From Doryteuthis pealeii (lineage: Eukaryota; Mollusca; Cephalopoda; Myopsida; Loliginidae): DNA of 64,000 nucleotides. A model generated the notes under the pieces. It did no database searches. It was not told the DNA's origin and saw nothing but the letters and a program-made list of their open reading frames with translations. A program made the position numbers and the translations under genes. The stretch is from positions 51,973,784 to 52,037,783 of the forward strand of contig CM042142.1 of the NCBI GenBank assembly GCA_023376005.1, given 5' to 3'. How positions within the stretch are numbered: the stretch's first letter is position 1; every line of letters starts with the position of its first letter. Below, piece by piece: positions 11,343 to 23,065 of this stretch.

Positions 11343-11436
11343 GGAATATTATACCTCCGTTTATTTTGTTAAAAAAAATTTAGAGGGAGATAAATATATT
11401 CTATTAAAATTGGACTTTTGGGATACCCTGTATTAC
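11343..11436 (-). mobile_element. Mariner-like terminal sequence in RPL19 intron 4 (left arm)
   Basis: On the minus strand it starts TACAGGGTATCCCAAAAGTC, which resembles the TIR of many mariner-type elements and is flanked by TA. The mirror copy is at about 18550-18620. The second end was not located. Confidence 0.35.
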
Positions 11437-11628
11437 ATACTCTTTTCATACATGTGGCTAATTTTTTAAAATTTTTTTCCCCTCTCAGTGACAAGCTGAA
11501 GCTCGCAGGCAAAGGTCAAGAAGCCCGTAAGAGGCGTGAAGAGCGTATTGCCCAGAAAAAGCTGATTTACTTAGTCTATCGGACGGATGCCCAGAAGAAA
11601 TAATTTGGCCTGTATTGCTGTTAACAAG

Positions 11629-11634
11629 AATAAA
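11629..11634 (+). promoter_or_regulatory. Polyadenylation signal AATAAA of the left RPL19 copy
   Basis: AATAAA 26 bp after the stop codon, followed by a T-rich stretch. Such a short 3' UTR is usual for ribosomal protein genes. The mirror site in the right arm reads AATTAAA (18341-18347). Confidence 0.75.
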
Positions 11635-11639
11635 ATTTT

Positions 11640-14600
11640 GTTTCAGATATATTTTTGTTTTTTATAATTTTTTTCTTGGCTTTGGAAAGATAGCTTTAAA
11701 TCAAGTAAATTTTGTTTTTTACTTTGAAGAGACTGACAATGTTTTCCTTTAAAATATAAATATATGACTCATTTGATTATACATTTTGAAATGTGTGCAA
11801 AATTTAAATATCTACTTTAGTTTTTTTTTTTTTTTTTTTTAAATTTTAATTTTAAAGATGATTCATGAAAAAGAGCAAAAATACATTTTTAGCAACGTTC
11901 TGTTAATTAGTTATTACATTTATCCCCTTTCCACTGCATGCATTGCAACTGACTGGTTGTCTTAAGTTTTAGGTATGGAAGAACAAATGTGTCAAAATTT
12001 CAAATGCTGTTTTTAGGCTACGGGCCAAAAAGGCTCTAGTTTTTGATTTTAATTTGTAATTTTGAGGGTGGGGGAAAATAAAAAGTGGCCAAATGAATGC
12101 TTATAGGACTCCTGAATATCATACTATTTTTTTTTTTTTTATGTGTAAATGTTGCACATATTTAAAATTTTCCGTGGTTACCAATTTACCTCCTCCCTAC
12201 TATATTTAACATAATAAAACTTTGATAAGTTAATATTATTTTAAAAATTTTTATTCACTCGAAAGAAGCATTAAACAAACTCCTAATGATTGTAAAAAAA
12301 AAAAATTTTCGGGCTTTACAATAAATAATGCCAAATTATAAACGAAAAACAATGTTTTACATTTTTTTCACGTAAATCAATTGAAATTTAACAGCTTAGC
12401 CAAAACAAAGTTTAAATTAAATACACATAAAAAACATTTATTTTCTGGTGTGTTACATTATACACTTCTTCGCTTGAAGCAGACTGTGAGTGATAACATG
12501 CTACGGTGATAGGTTTAATTTTATCAGCAGTCAATGAAAGATTGTATTCTGATTGGCATACTTCGTTGTACGCAGCTAACTTAAAATTTTTAGCATCTAA
12601 TTTTGTGTATAAAATATATTAATAACATGAAAAACGTAACTCAACAAAGTTACAGATATGTTTCTCATGATTTTATACATATTTCTCTAAAAAATAATGC
12701 CCACCGCCATTTTTTTTACAGTTAAAGTCTTTTTCGGCCTTGGGAAACCGACCTATGTCTTAGTTCAACTAAAGTTTTGTTTTTTTTTATTTAAATTTAG
12801 ACTGCAGAAATTATGTTAAAGAATGTATGTAAAAAAAAAAAAAAAAAAAATTTAAATCTAATAGCAGCGCAAAAAATTATTTTGGCAAAAGCTGAAATAA
12901 AATGAAACTTTACATTTTAGATGATGATGTGGGTTGCACAAGTAAATTAAACAAGATGTCTACTGCTGTACTGGAAGATATTTTTTAAACCATCTTCCAT
13001 AGATCTTGATTTTAGACATCCTCATGAAGGAATATATTTACTAATTTCAATTTTGTCAGTTTTATTTGATTCATAAATTACCAATTTCATTATATTAAAA
13101 CGATTCTGCCAGTTGTTTTTCCTTAAACAAAAGTTATTTGAATATTTCATTAGAGTAAAGAAAAAGAACCCATTTTTGCTTTAAAATTTTTTTAAGGCAG
13201 ATTAAACCAAATGTTGCTCTCTGCAAAGGGGTTAAAAGTCATGTACACTTTAACATAAATTGATTTCATTCAGCAGTTTAAAAAAACAAAACATTGAGTA
13301 GTGTCATCCATGAAGTCACTAAAAAAAGGTATATAAATACTTGAGTCTGGACTTATTCCATGCCACTGTAAAAAACTCACTAACTGGAGGTTGAAATCTT
13401 CTGGTTTGAGATTTCACTACTCATTTGTAGAGTCACAGCTGATATTGAGGATTTTCTTTTTCACTTAAATAACATTACATTTATTTTATTAGTAAGTATG
13501 AGATCTATTTGTTTTCTTTGGACTTAACTATTATTTTACAATTATAAAAAATTTGGTTTAAAAAAAAAAAAAAAAAATAAAAAAAAAAATAAAAAATTCA
13601 CTATTACAAGGTATCATTAGGAATCTTTTAGGTTTTAAAAATTTATTAAAAAAAAAAAGTAAAATATAAAATACATCTTACAAATTTACAAATGATAATA
13701 AAAATCATTATGTAAATTGTTTGCGAAAAAGATATTAAAAGAAAGTTGTTGTTTATCCTTTTTCGTCACGTTGAAAGTTTCTTAAAAATACCAATTTGAA
13801 AAAATACAATTTGGAGACAGTTGAATTTATAAATAAACAAGTAACTGTTGGTCTTGATAATGAGTCCCTTAGCTTGACATTACAATGGCACAAATCCAGA
13901 TAAAGGAAAATATACCTAGTTATGCCAATTTTACAAAAAATTACAATAAATAACTTACTTTGCAATCGCAATAATAAATTAAACATTCTCTTTTCTATTC
14001 TTGTCTTGAGACAAATCTTACATTAGGGCTGCTGCTCTCAATTGTTGACAATTTACTGTGTTTGTAATTTTAGGGTTATGGAGCAGACGTCAAATGTTTT
14101 ATTTTCTTTTGATCCCTGCTTTACAATAAAATAATTTTGACAAATTGCCGCAAGACAAAACAAGTGTCTAATACTTAAGACACAAATTTACTGATCTTAG
14201 GAGATACAACTTTTACTCCTTTTACTTTTTACTTTAAATAGCTTCAAACGCCTGGACAATAAAAATGTTTTTCTTAAAATTAAAAATAAAACCATCTCAA
14301 ACCGAATTTTACATCAATTAAATAAATTTTACTCACTCTGTCAGTAATATACTTTATTTGAATTCTCAAATTAAAGCAAAAATACATACATGAAGACTGT
14401 TCCAAATATGCATATTTTAGTCAATTCTTCGTCTCTCCTGTAACAAATAATCTAATGTTGACTCTTAACAGTAAATTTTGGTATACGTTTTATTAAGTAA
14501 ATTTAAATTAAATTCACTAAATGAGTGAAAGAAAATTAAATAAAATCACAATACCGGATAACATGACAAAAACAATTTTATGTCAATCTTGTTATTCCTG

Positions 14601-14958
14601 GATTTTTAACATTTTTATACATTGAAATCAACGGAGACAGAAAATAAGTTTGTCTGGCGATTATCCGTGTTAATCGATAAAAAGGGATCGGTGTCCACGT
14701 CTCAGTACCCGATAAAACGCATCACAGTTTAATACAGAAATTTCAATTTTTTGGGAGCGTTTTGCCGTGGAAAGATTTGATTTTTTTTTTTTTTTTTTTT
14801 ATAAGTGTGAAAATGTTGTCACCGGCATAAACGCTATTTACAACGGTTAAAAATATAACATTAGAATGTCCTTGAAAGATTTCCAGAAAAATTCTCAAAA
14901 TACTTATTTATTTTTTCAAATAATATAAAAGGTGATTCAAACAATTAAGAAATAAAAT
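11640..14958. other. RPL19 downstream region inside the left arm, no gene seen
   Basis: AT-rich, homopolymer-rich sequence between the RPL19 3' end and the palindrome centre, mirrored at 15002-18340. Poly-T and poly-A runs differ in length between the arms. No conserved ORF, tRNA or repeat family recognised. Confidence 0.6.
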
Positions 14959-15001
14959 GTATCCTTTCTTTATGCTACTTATATTCTCTCAGTTTGAAAA
15001 T
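14959..15001. other. Palindrome spacer of about 43 bp
   Basis: The unpaired segment GTATCCTTTCTTTATGCTAC...TTTGAAAAT between AAGAAATAAAAT and ATTTTATTTCTT. It lacks the repeated TCCTCC and GTTGTTG blocks of the usual hairpin adapter of circular long-read libraries, so an unclipped adapter is not evident. Confidence 0.85.
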
Positions 15002-18000
15002 ATTTTATTTCTTACATGTTTGAATTCACCTTATTATTTTAAAAATAAATAAAGTATTTTTGAGAATTTTTTTTTTGGCGAAATCTTTTCAAGGACATTC
15101 TAATGTTTATATTTTTAACCGTTGTTAAATATCGTTCTATGCCGGTGGACAACATTTCACACTTAAAAAAAAAAAAAAAAAAAAATCAATCTTTCCCGGC
15201 AAACGCTCCCAAAATTTGAAATTTTCTGTTATTAACTGTTGATTGGTTTATCGGGTACTGAGCGTGACACCGTCCCTTTTTTATATTAACGCGAGATAAC
15301 TCGCCAGACAGAACTTTATTTTCTGATCTCCTTGATTCAATGTATAAAAATTTAAAAATCCAGGAATAACGATGACACAATTATTTGTTTTTGTCATAGT
15401 ATCCTGGTATGTGATTTATTAATTTCTTTCACTCATTTAGTGAATTTAATTTAAATTCTTAATAAACGTATAACAAAATTTACTGTTAAGAGGTCACATT
15501 AGATTTATTGTTACAGGAGAGACGAAGATTGACTAAATATTGCATATTTGGACAGTCTTTCAAGTATGATTTTTGGCTTTATTGAGAATTCAAATAAAGT
15601 ATTATACTGACAGAGTGAGTTAAAATTTTATTTTAATTGATGTAAAATTTCGGTTTGAGATGGTTTTATTTTTTAATTGTTAAGAAAAAATTTTATTGTT
15701 CATGCGTTGAAGCCTATTTAAAGTAAAAAGTAAAAGGAGATAAACAGTTGTATCTCCTAAGCATCAGTAAATTTGTGTCTTAAGTATTAGGACACTTGTT
15801 TTGTTCTCGGCAATTTTGTCAAAATTTATTTTATTGTAAAGCCAGGGATCAAAAGAAAATAAAACATTTGACGTCTGCCCTCCATAACCCTTAAAATTAC
15901 CAACACAGTAAATTGTCAACAATTGAGAAGCAGCAGCCCTATGTAAGATTTTGTCTCAAGACAAGAAAAGAAAAAAAGAGAATGTTTTAATTTATTTATT
16001 TGCAGATTGCAAGTAAGTTATTTATTGTATTTTTGTAAAATTGGCATACTAGGTATATTTTCCTTGTATCTGGCTTTGTGCCATTGTTAATTCAAAGCAT
16101 AAGGGACTCATTATGCAAGACCACAGTTACTTGTTTATTTAATAAATTCAACTGTCTCCCAATTGTATTTTCAATTGTATTTTTAATTTCACGTGACGAA
16201 AAAGGATAAACAAAACAACTTTTTTTTAATATCTTTTTCGCAACAATTACATAATGATTTTATTATCATTTGTAAATTTGTAAAGTAGATATTTATTATT
16301 TACCTTTTTTTTTTAATAAATTTTTTAAAACCTTAAAAGATTCCTAAATGATACCTGTAGTAGTGGAATTTTTATTTTTTTTTATTTTTTTTTTTTTTAA
16401 CCAAATTTTTTATAATTGTAAAATAATAGTTAAGTCCAAAAAGAAAACAAATAGATCTCATACTTACTTCAATTAAATAAATGGTAAATGTTATTCCAAG
16501 TGAAAAAGAAAATCCTCAAAATCAGCTGTGACTCTACAATGAAGTAGTGAAATCTCAAAACCAGAAAATGTCAACCTCCAGTTAGTGAGTTACAGTGGCA
16601 TGGAAAGTCCCAAGACATTCCAAGTATCTTATATACCTTTTAGTGACTTCATGGATGGACACTACTCAATGTTTTTTTTTTAAACTGCTGAATGAATGTC
16701 TAATTTATTGTTAAAGTGACAGACTTTTAACCCCTTTTGCAGAGAGCAACATTTGGTTATCTGCCTGTAAAAAAAAATTAAAGCAAAATGGTTCTTTTCT
16801 TTTACCTCTAATGAAATATTTCAAATACTTTTGTTTAAGGAAAAACAACTGCAGAATCGTTTTTATATAATGAATTGGCTAATTTATGAAATCAAATAAA
16901 ACTGACAAATTGAAAAATTTAGTAAATAACTAGTTCCTTTCATGAGATTCTTAAATTCAAGATCTATGGAAGATGGTTTTTAAAAAATTATTCTTCCAGT
17001 ACAGCAGTAAGACATCTTGTTTAATTACTTTGTGCAACCCCACATCATCATTAAATGTAAAGTTTCATTTATTTCAGCTTTTGCAAAATAATTTTTTTGC
17101 ATGCATATAGATTTAAATTTTTTTTTTTTTTTTTTTACATACTATTCTTTAACATAATTCTGCAAGTCTTAAATTTAAAAAACAAAAAACTTTAGTTGAC
17201 TAAGACATAGGTCGGTTTCCCAAGGCGAAAAAAGACTTAACTTGTAAAAAATGCGGTGGGCATTATTTTTTAGAGAAATATGTATAAAAATCATGAGAAA
17301 ATATCTGTAACTTTGTTGAGTTACCGTTTTTTCATGTTAGTTAATTATATTTTAATACACAAATTAGATGCTAAAATTTTTTAGTTAGCTGCGTACAACG
17401 AAGTAGCCAATCAGAAATACATCTTTCATTGACTGCTGATAAAATTAACCTATCACCCGTAGCATGAGTTATCACTCAACATTGTCTGCTTCAAGCGAAG
17501 AAGTGTATAATGTAAACACACCAGAAAATAAATGTTTTATGTGTATTTTAATTTTAACTTGTTTTTGGCTACGTTAAATTTCAATTGATTTAACGGTGAA
17601 AAAATGTAAACATTGTTTTTCGTTTATAATTTGCATTATTTTTGTAAGCCGAAAATTTTTTTTTTTAAATCATTAGGAGTTTGTTTAATGCTTCTTTCGA
17701 GTGAATAAAAATTTTTTTAAAATAATATTAACCTTTATGCAAGTTTTATTATGTTAAATATAGTAGGGAGGAGGTAAATTGGTAACCACGGAAAATTTTA
17801 ATATGTGCAACATTTACACATAAAAAAAAAAAAAAAATAGCTTATTGATATTCAGGAGTCTATAAGCATTCATTTGGCCACTTTTTATTTTCCCCACCTC
17901 AAATTACAAATTAAATCAAAAAACTAGAGCCTTTTTGGCCCGTAGCCTAAAAACAGGCATTTTTGAAATTTTGACACATTTGTTCTTCCATACTAAAACT

Positions 18001-18119
18001 TAAGACAACCAGTCAAGTTGCATGCATGCAGTGGAAAGGGGAATAAATGTAATAACTAATTAACAGAACGTTGCTAAAAATGTATTTTTGCTCTTTTCAA
18101 TGAATCATTCTTTAAAATT

Positions 18120-18150
<31 letters not shown>

Positions 18151-18340
18151 CTAAGTAGATATTTAAATTTTGCAGCACATTTCAAAATGTGATATCAAAT
18201 GAGTTCATATATTTATATTTTAAAGAGAAAACAATTGTCAGTCTCTTCAAAGTAAAAAACAAAATTTACTTTGATTTTAAGCTTATGCTTTCAGCAAGAA
18301 AAAAATTATAAAAAACAAAAAAATATATCTGAAAACAAAT

Positions 18341-18347
18341 TTTAATT
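18341..18347 (-). promoter_or_regulatory. Polyadenylation signal region of right RPL19 (AATTAAA)
   Basis: Read on the minus strand, AATTAAA lies about 25 bp after the stop. The left copy has AATAAA at the same place, so the extra T is probably a sequence error. Confidence 0.6.
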
Positions 18348-18370
18348 CTTGTTAACAGCAATACAGGCCA

Positions 18371-21300
18371 TTATTTCTTCTGGGCATCCTCGTCACGATA
18401 AGACTTAAGTAAATCAGCTTTTTTCTGGGCAATACGCTCTTCACGCCTCTTACGGGCTTCTTTGACCTTTGTCCTGCGAGCTTCAGCTTGGTCACTGAGA
18501 GGGGAAAAAAAGAAGATAAAAAATTAGCCACATGTATGAAAAGTATGTATATACAGGGTATCCCAAAAGTCAATTTTAATAGAATATATTTTATCTCCTA
18601 ATTTTTTTAACAAGATAAACGGAGGTATAATATTCCTTAAAAAAGGAATGAGATAAATTTTTTTTTTTAAATTAAAAAATGCTAGGTTTCCCATGACAAT
18701 ATAATGCGTTGGTAAAATCAAACTATACCTTATGACAATTCAATGTTATTTCTTTTGTATCAGTAATCTAAGATTTTAGCAAGGGAAAAATTTACTTAAA
18801 ATTTCCAGTGGTAGACAGCTTAAGCTAATAAATTTAAATAAATACTAAATATATACTTAATATAGTATTCTATATATTAAATATACTAAAATAAATTCTT
18901 ATAATAATCAATCAAGGTTAAAACCTAAGTAGAGGTTTTTTAATAGAAAAAAAATATAAATACCTGAGCAGTTTGGATCTCTGCTTCTCGGCCTTCTTCT
19001 TGTGAATATGTTCCATCAAGACACGCTTTTCTTGAAGATGTTACCTTTGCATTAAGGTAAAGATCATGGTACCTGTAAAAATCAATTTAACAAATTTTCA
19101 ATATAGTTATAAAAAACTATCTCAATTAAGAATTAATCCAATCAAACTGGTATAAAAAAAATAACAGGATTTTGAAACTTTATGAAGACAAAGTAAAAAT
19201 GTCTATAAAAAATTAAAAAAAAAAAAAAAAAAAATTGAATAAAAATCAACCAAGAAAAACTTACAGATGTTTATCAATTTTCTTTGATTCCCTGTACTTT
19301 CTTCAAAGAGTCGTCGCAAGACCCGTTGCCGGCGAATCCAAAGAATTTTCTGTGGCATACGAGCATTGGCAGCTACCCTTCCTTTTACCAGGTCCCATGT
19401 GACGCCCTTTTTCTCCTGGCATTTTGTTTTTCCTGACACGAGCCCGAGATGGACACGGACAGGTTTACGGATAATTCAAACCATCCTTTACCAGCTTACG
19501 GATATTCTGTCCTGGAATAAAAGTTTTTAAATGATTTTGTCAATTATTTTGATTTTAACTGCTAAAGAGAAACAGCTGATAAATTTTTCTAAGAAATAGA
19601 AATGGATAGCAGATAATAAATTAAGAGTTGAAATTGCTATTGAAAGAAGTTTTGAAAAGCTGACATCACGGTTATTTCCTATAACTCCAACGTAAACAAG
19701 GGGAACCACTCTTGGACTGATAAATTATTTATTGATCTACTAGGAAAAAAGACGGGTTAGGGTTAGTTTAATGGGAAAATAAGTCATTTATCAGTCAAGA
19801 GTGGTTCCCCTTTGTTTATGTAGGAGTTATAGGGAAATAACCGATATCACAATTTTAATTCTATTAACATTTGCTATCAATCTAAAGCAGTTATTGAAAA
19901 ATGTTTATGCATAAAACACTTTCCAAAATGCTGAATATATTTTTTTCTCACTTTCTATACAGGGTGCAAATAGATAAATTATGGCATTTTTAAATTAACA
20001 ATTTCACAACACGCTTTTAGTTTTGAATTTTGTATGTGCAGCAAATTACTCAGCTGAGCACTGTCTATCTGGTAAGCAGCTCTGAAGCAATTTCATTGCT
20101 GCAGGAAATTGGAAAACACCATGTGGTCTGTTTGGCATTTATGCCAGAAGCTCCAATACAATATTTCAGTGTTAGTAAGAACAGTGTAGAGAATTTGAAA
20201 AAGAGTAGGAGTACAATAATGATTGGAATGGACAGCTTGGAAGCTTCACTGATCATTTCTGATAAGAAAAAAAATTCTTGCCATGATTGACAAGTGATCC
20301 CAGCCAGTCAATTAGATCAATAGCCAGGGGACATGCGAGTAACTGTATTTCTTATCAGGCAAGTAGTGCATAAACTTTTATCACAGGCCATTATAAGGAC
20401 ATAGGGAAAGACTGCACATTCTAAAGTTTTAAAAAACTCAAGCATTCCCTATAGTGGAACAGGCTTTGCTTTTTCTCAGATGACAAATTTCTGCCAGAAT
20501 TAGATGGTGAACTCACTAGTGATGTTATGCCTTCATTCATCACACATGGCCTCAGATTAACAGAGGCCTACTACATTAAGGGCCTACTGGAGGACCCTAA
20601 ATCTGCTACGATTTTGTGCAATGCCCCCTCACAAGCAAGAGTGGGGAGCAAATTTCTACAACCACATAACTCCTTAGATTATATATGGGGGCACAATTGA
20701 GCAAAGAGACCAATTCAAGCTGTACAACAAGAAAAACTGAAAGCAAGAATTTGGCATCATTTTAACTATTTAAACAAGGAACTGTCAGAAAGACTTTACA
20801 GGAGGTTCCAAAGTCGTTGAAGCCATTTATTGATAGTATTTTCAAAACATTTCGCTAAGTCTAACTGAAAGTGAAACATTTTATTGTAATTTAGACAATT
20901 TATCCATCTGTCTCTTAAAAAAGACCTTTTCAAAAACTTGTTCAGAAAAAAAAAAATTAGGCTTAGTATAGTTCTTACTCATTTAAGTAGTATTTACAAA
21001 ATACAACAATTTTGGTAGTGAAAAAGTTCTGATCATAATTTTGGAAAATTAAAAAAGAAACTTACTGGAATTTGCATTGGCAATTTCGCTGGTTTTCATT
21101 TGGATCAAGCCACACTTTGTTGCGGCCACATTTCAATACAGCGGATGCTAACCGCTCTGTAGGCGGAGGTTACTGGAGAAAAATAAATAAATCTCAACTT
21201 TTGGAACAAATGACACTTTCGAAACAAATCTTTACATTTTTTTTTTTAACGGTGGGTGATATAAAATTATGCCTACATTTGGACTTAAAGAGTCTGACAT

Positions 21301-22216
21301 GTTGAATACTATCTCCGGATCGACAACGTGATTTATTTTATACTCAAAAAATATTGATATCACTGCATTTTCGAGTGTAGAACCCTATAAAGGTTTATAT
21401 AAGTTAAAAACACTTAAGCACTTAATTTTAATCATAATTATGCCTGCAGGTAAGCATTATTTTCTTTACACGTAGTCAATTTTTTTTAATAACAATATTG
21501 AATTTATCTCCACATCTAATAAAAAAAAAAATTTAAAAAAAAAAAAAAAAAAAAATGCTTTTAAACAAAAAATTCTAACGAATAAAACAATGTTCATAAA
21601 CAAAATGGATTGAACAAGTCTTAAAGTGATACAGAAAAATAAAGATGAAGAGTAAACTTTGTATAACCCTGATATTTCATATTTTTGTGAAATGAATGAA
21701 GAAGCGACATAATTAAAATTTTCCCTAACGCCATAAAAAAAAGTGATCCTATTCGCTAAGTATTTTTCTCTCTAACGAACCGAATTTTTTCATCGTTTAC
21801 ATTTTAGTTTTAAAATAGTTTATTCAACAGTGGAATTAAGACAAAATAAGGTGAAAGTCGATTTCTATAAAAACGATTACATAGAAAATTATAAAAATAA
21901 AATTAGGCCGAAAACTTTCCGATTTACAAGTTTAAAAAATATATCAAGCAAATCAATTAATAAAAATTGTAAATTAAAATCTTAATTTTGGTGTCACGGA
22001 ATTTTTTTTTTTATTTTTTTTTTTTTTTAAGTTATTTTGTTCTTCCTACAATAATTGAGAAGTTAAGAATCCCCAACTAACGAAAACCCACGTGGACCTC
22101 TTCAACATATATGCAAAAATCAAATATTCAAAAGTTTTCTAGGATAGAATAAAGAACAGGTAAAAAAAAAAAAAAGAAAAGAAAAGTTTATTAAAAGTAA
22201 CACGTGTCGCACCGGG

Positions 22217-22252
<36 letters not shown>

Positions 22253-23015
22253 ACGCTTGTTTAAAATATCACTTTATTAATAGACTATGACAAACTAACA
22301 ATGCAAAAGAAAATATATCCTGTGTTAGATGATAAAAAGAAAAAGATACTGAAAATAATTTTATTATCACAGTATAATTTCGAGAATTAATAACTTAAAC
22401 GAGATTGAATTTTAAGTCCTAATTTTACAGAAATCTTAAGAATCTTATCTTTAAGATAAAAAGTATAATCCAAAATAATACAAGATTGCAAAGAAAGATG
22501 TAAAAAAAAAAAAATTAAAAATTAACCTCATTTAAAAAGGAAATATACTTTGTCAACCAAAATTTTAAGTATTAAGTCTAAGTCTATATCGACTACTGTC
22601 GATCGCCATTACAGTTTTCACCGTAGAAGATTCAACATATAAACTGTATGAAATAAAATTATTTTAAATAACTAATTGTGCTTATTATAATATACAAACT
22701 TTAAATGTAAACATGATTTGAATGTAATTCACCAACAAGCAAACCAAAATCGAAAAATTCACTAAATTAAATACTTAAGAAAATGAAGATTATACAACTT
22801 AGAAATATGTCGGCCGAGACCACATGGGTGAATTCATTAAGGCGGTAGAAAGAGAATTTATTGCAAATAATAAGAAAAAAATGACTAGAAAATTAAATAT
22901 CGGTGCATATAAATAATCAACATAGCAAAAGCTTTTAAAATAACCACATTTGGTCCAACTTTCACAAATTTTAAAGATAAAAAATTGAAAATAAAATCGG
23001 AGCTACTTACCTCAT
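18371..23015 (-). CDS. RPL19: 60S ribosomal protein L19 (eL19), five coding exons
   Basis: Large-subunit ribosomal protein that binds 28S rRNA. Exons on the minus strand are 23015-23011 (ATGAG), 21172-21066, 19511-19265, 19072-18964 and 18494-18371 (TAA). Junctions show GTAAGT-type donors and CTCCAG, TTCCAG, TACAG and CTCTCAG acceptors. Motifs include CGRNKVWLDPNE (about 20-31), KGRHMGPGKRKGTANARMP (70-90), MEHIHKK (about 139-145) and EARKRREERIAQKK near the C-terminus. Exon 5 is fully in frame. Exons 2-4 carry one-base errors (for example AATTATCCG for ATTATCCG), most of which the left copy reads correctly. Resolving them gives 196 codons, the same length as human RPL19. Splitting after ATGAG matches vertebrate RPL19. 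The product call is very secure; the raw sequence will not translate without correction. Confidence 0.93.
18550..18620 (+). mobile_element. Mariner-like terminal sequence in RPL19 intron 4 (right arm)
   Basis: TATACAGGGTATCCCAAAAG, matching the TIR style of mariner-type elements. It mirrors 11343-11436. Only one end is evident, so this is a weak call. Confidence 0.35.
19670..19842. mobile_element. Fold-back MITE, GGTTATTTCC family, in RPL19 intron 2 (right arm)
   Basis: Starts GGTTATTTCCTATAACTCC and ends GGAAATAACC, with arms carrying GGGGAACCACTCTTG. The core is GATCTACTAGGAAAAAAGAC followed by GGGTTAGGGTTAG and TTTAATGGGAAAATAA. Flanks GACATCAC (19662-19669) and GATATCAC (19843-19850) form an 8-bp duplication with one mismatch. 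It is inserted about 160 bp from exon 3, evidently tolerated in a housekeeping gene. Confidence 0.9.
19960..20830 (+). mobile_element. DNA-transposon remnant in RPL19 intron 2, right arm
   Basis: Begins at a CAGGGTGCAAA terminal motif and runs to a tail encoding, with frame breaks, SLDYIWG, then AVQQEKLKARIWHHF and RLYRRFQSR. A tryptophan-containing LDY motif followed by an R-rich tail is typical of Tc1/mariner DDE transposases. Frames are interrupted and the first catalytic motifs were not identified, so this is a degraded copy at best. Confidence 0.4.
22383..23010 (-). other. RPL19 intron 1, outer part, unique sequence
   Basis: Single-copy AT-rich sequence from the palindrome edge to the GTAAGTAGCT donor at 23010-23001. 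It has no partner on the left, which shows that the left RPL19 copy is cut within intron 1. Confidence 0.7.
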
Positions 23016-23065
23016 TGTACTCGCCCGATAATATGGTGGACTAAAAGAACGAGAAATCCACTTCC
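23011..23065 (-). promoter_or_regulatory. RPL19: RPL19 5' UTR and probable TOP-type start region
   Basis: Upstream of ATGAG the minus strand reads GTCCACCATATTATCGGGCG and, before that, a pyrimidine-rich TTTCTCGTTCTTTTAG. Ribosomal protein genes usually start transcription in a pyrimidine tract (TOP), so initiation near 23045-23055 is likely. The exact start is inferred. No TATA box is evident. Confidence 0.55.

Larger units (their letters stand above)
8817..11603 (+). pseudogene. RPL19: RPL19, left copy: exons 2-5, 5' end missing
   Basis: Ribosomal protein L19 (eL19) of the large cytosolic ribosomal subunit. Exons are 8817-8916, 10478-10723, about 10915-11036 and 11489-11603 (TAA 11601-11603). 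Splice sites include TTCCAG before 8817, TTCCAG before 10478 and CTCTCAG before 11489. Exon 1 (ATGAG) would lie beyond the gap and is absent. Several frameshifts are visible: CTACAGAGCGG lacks an A, exon 5 starts TGACAAG where the other copy has TGACCAAG, and CTGCTAG stands for CTGCTCAG. It does keep bases that the right copy has lost, such as AAGAACAAG in exon 4. The scattered indels look like uncorrected read errors rather than selection-free decay. A true truncated pseudogene is the alternative. Confidence 0.85.
7593..14958 (+). repeat. Left arm of a 14.8-kb palindrome
   Basis: Base 7593 (CGAAATTCATTACTGTGATA) pairs with 22382, and 14958 pairs with 15002. Coordinates sum to about 29,960-29,975 along the whole arm, so the arms stay in register despite many small indels. 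Contents are RPL19 exons 2-5, a transposon remnant and one TTAGGG MITE. The arm is cut by the N gap, so its true outer limit is unknown. Arm differences are mostly one-base indels, often in homopolymers. Confidence 0.96.
15002..22382 (-). repeat. Right arm of the 14.8-kb palindrome
   Basis: Reverse complement of 7593-14958. It continues without interruption into unique sequence at 22383 that contains RPL19 intron 1 and exon 1. This arm is therefore the better anchored of the two. Confidence 0.96.

Noticed and set aside
14959..15001. Unclipped long-read hairpin adapter at the palindrome centre
   Set aside because: Length is similar, but the characteristic TCCTCC and GTTGTTG blocks are absent. 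An artefact by another route remains possible.
7593..22382. Palindrome arms as the terminal inverted repeats of a giant transposon
   Set aside because: The arms contain an ordinary ribosomal protein gene with introns, and one outer end coincides with an assembly gap.
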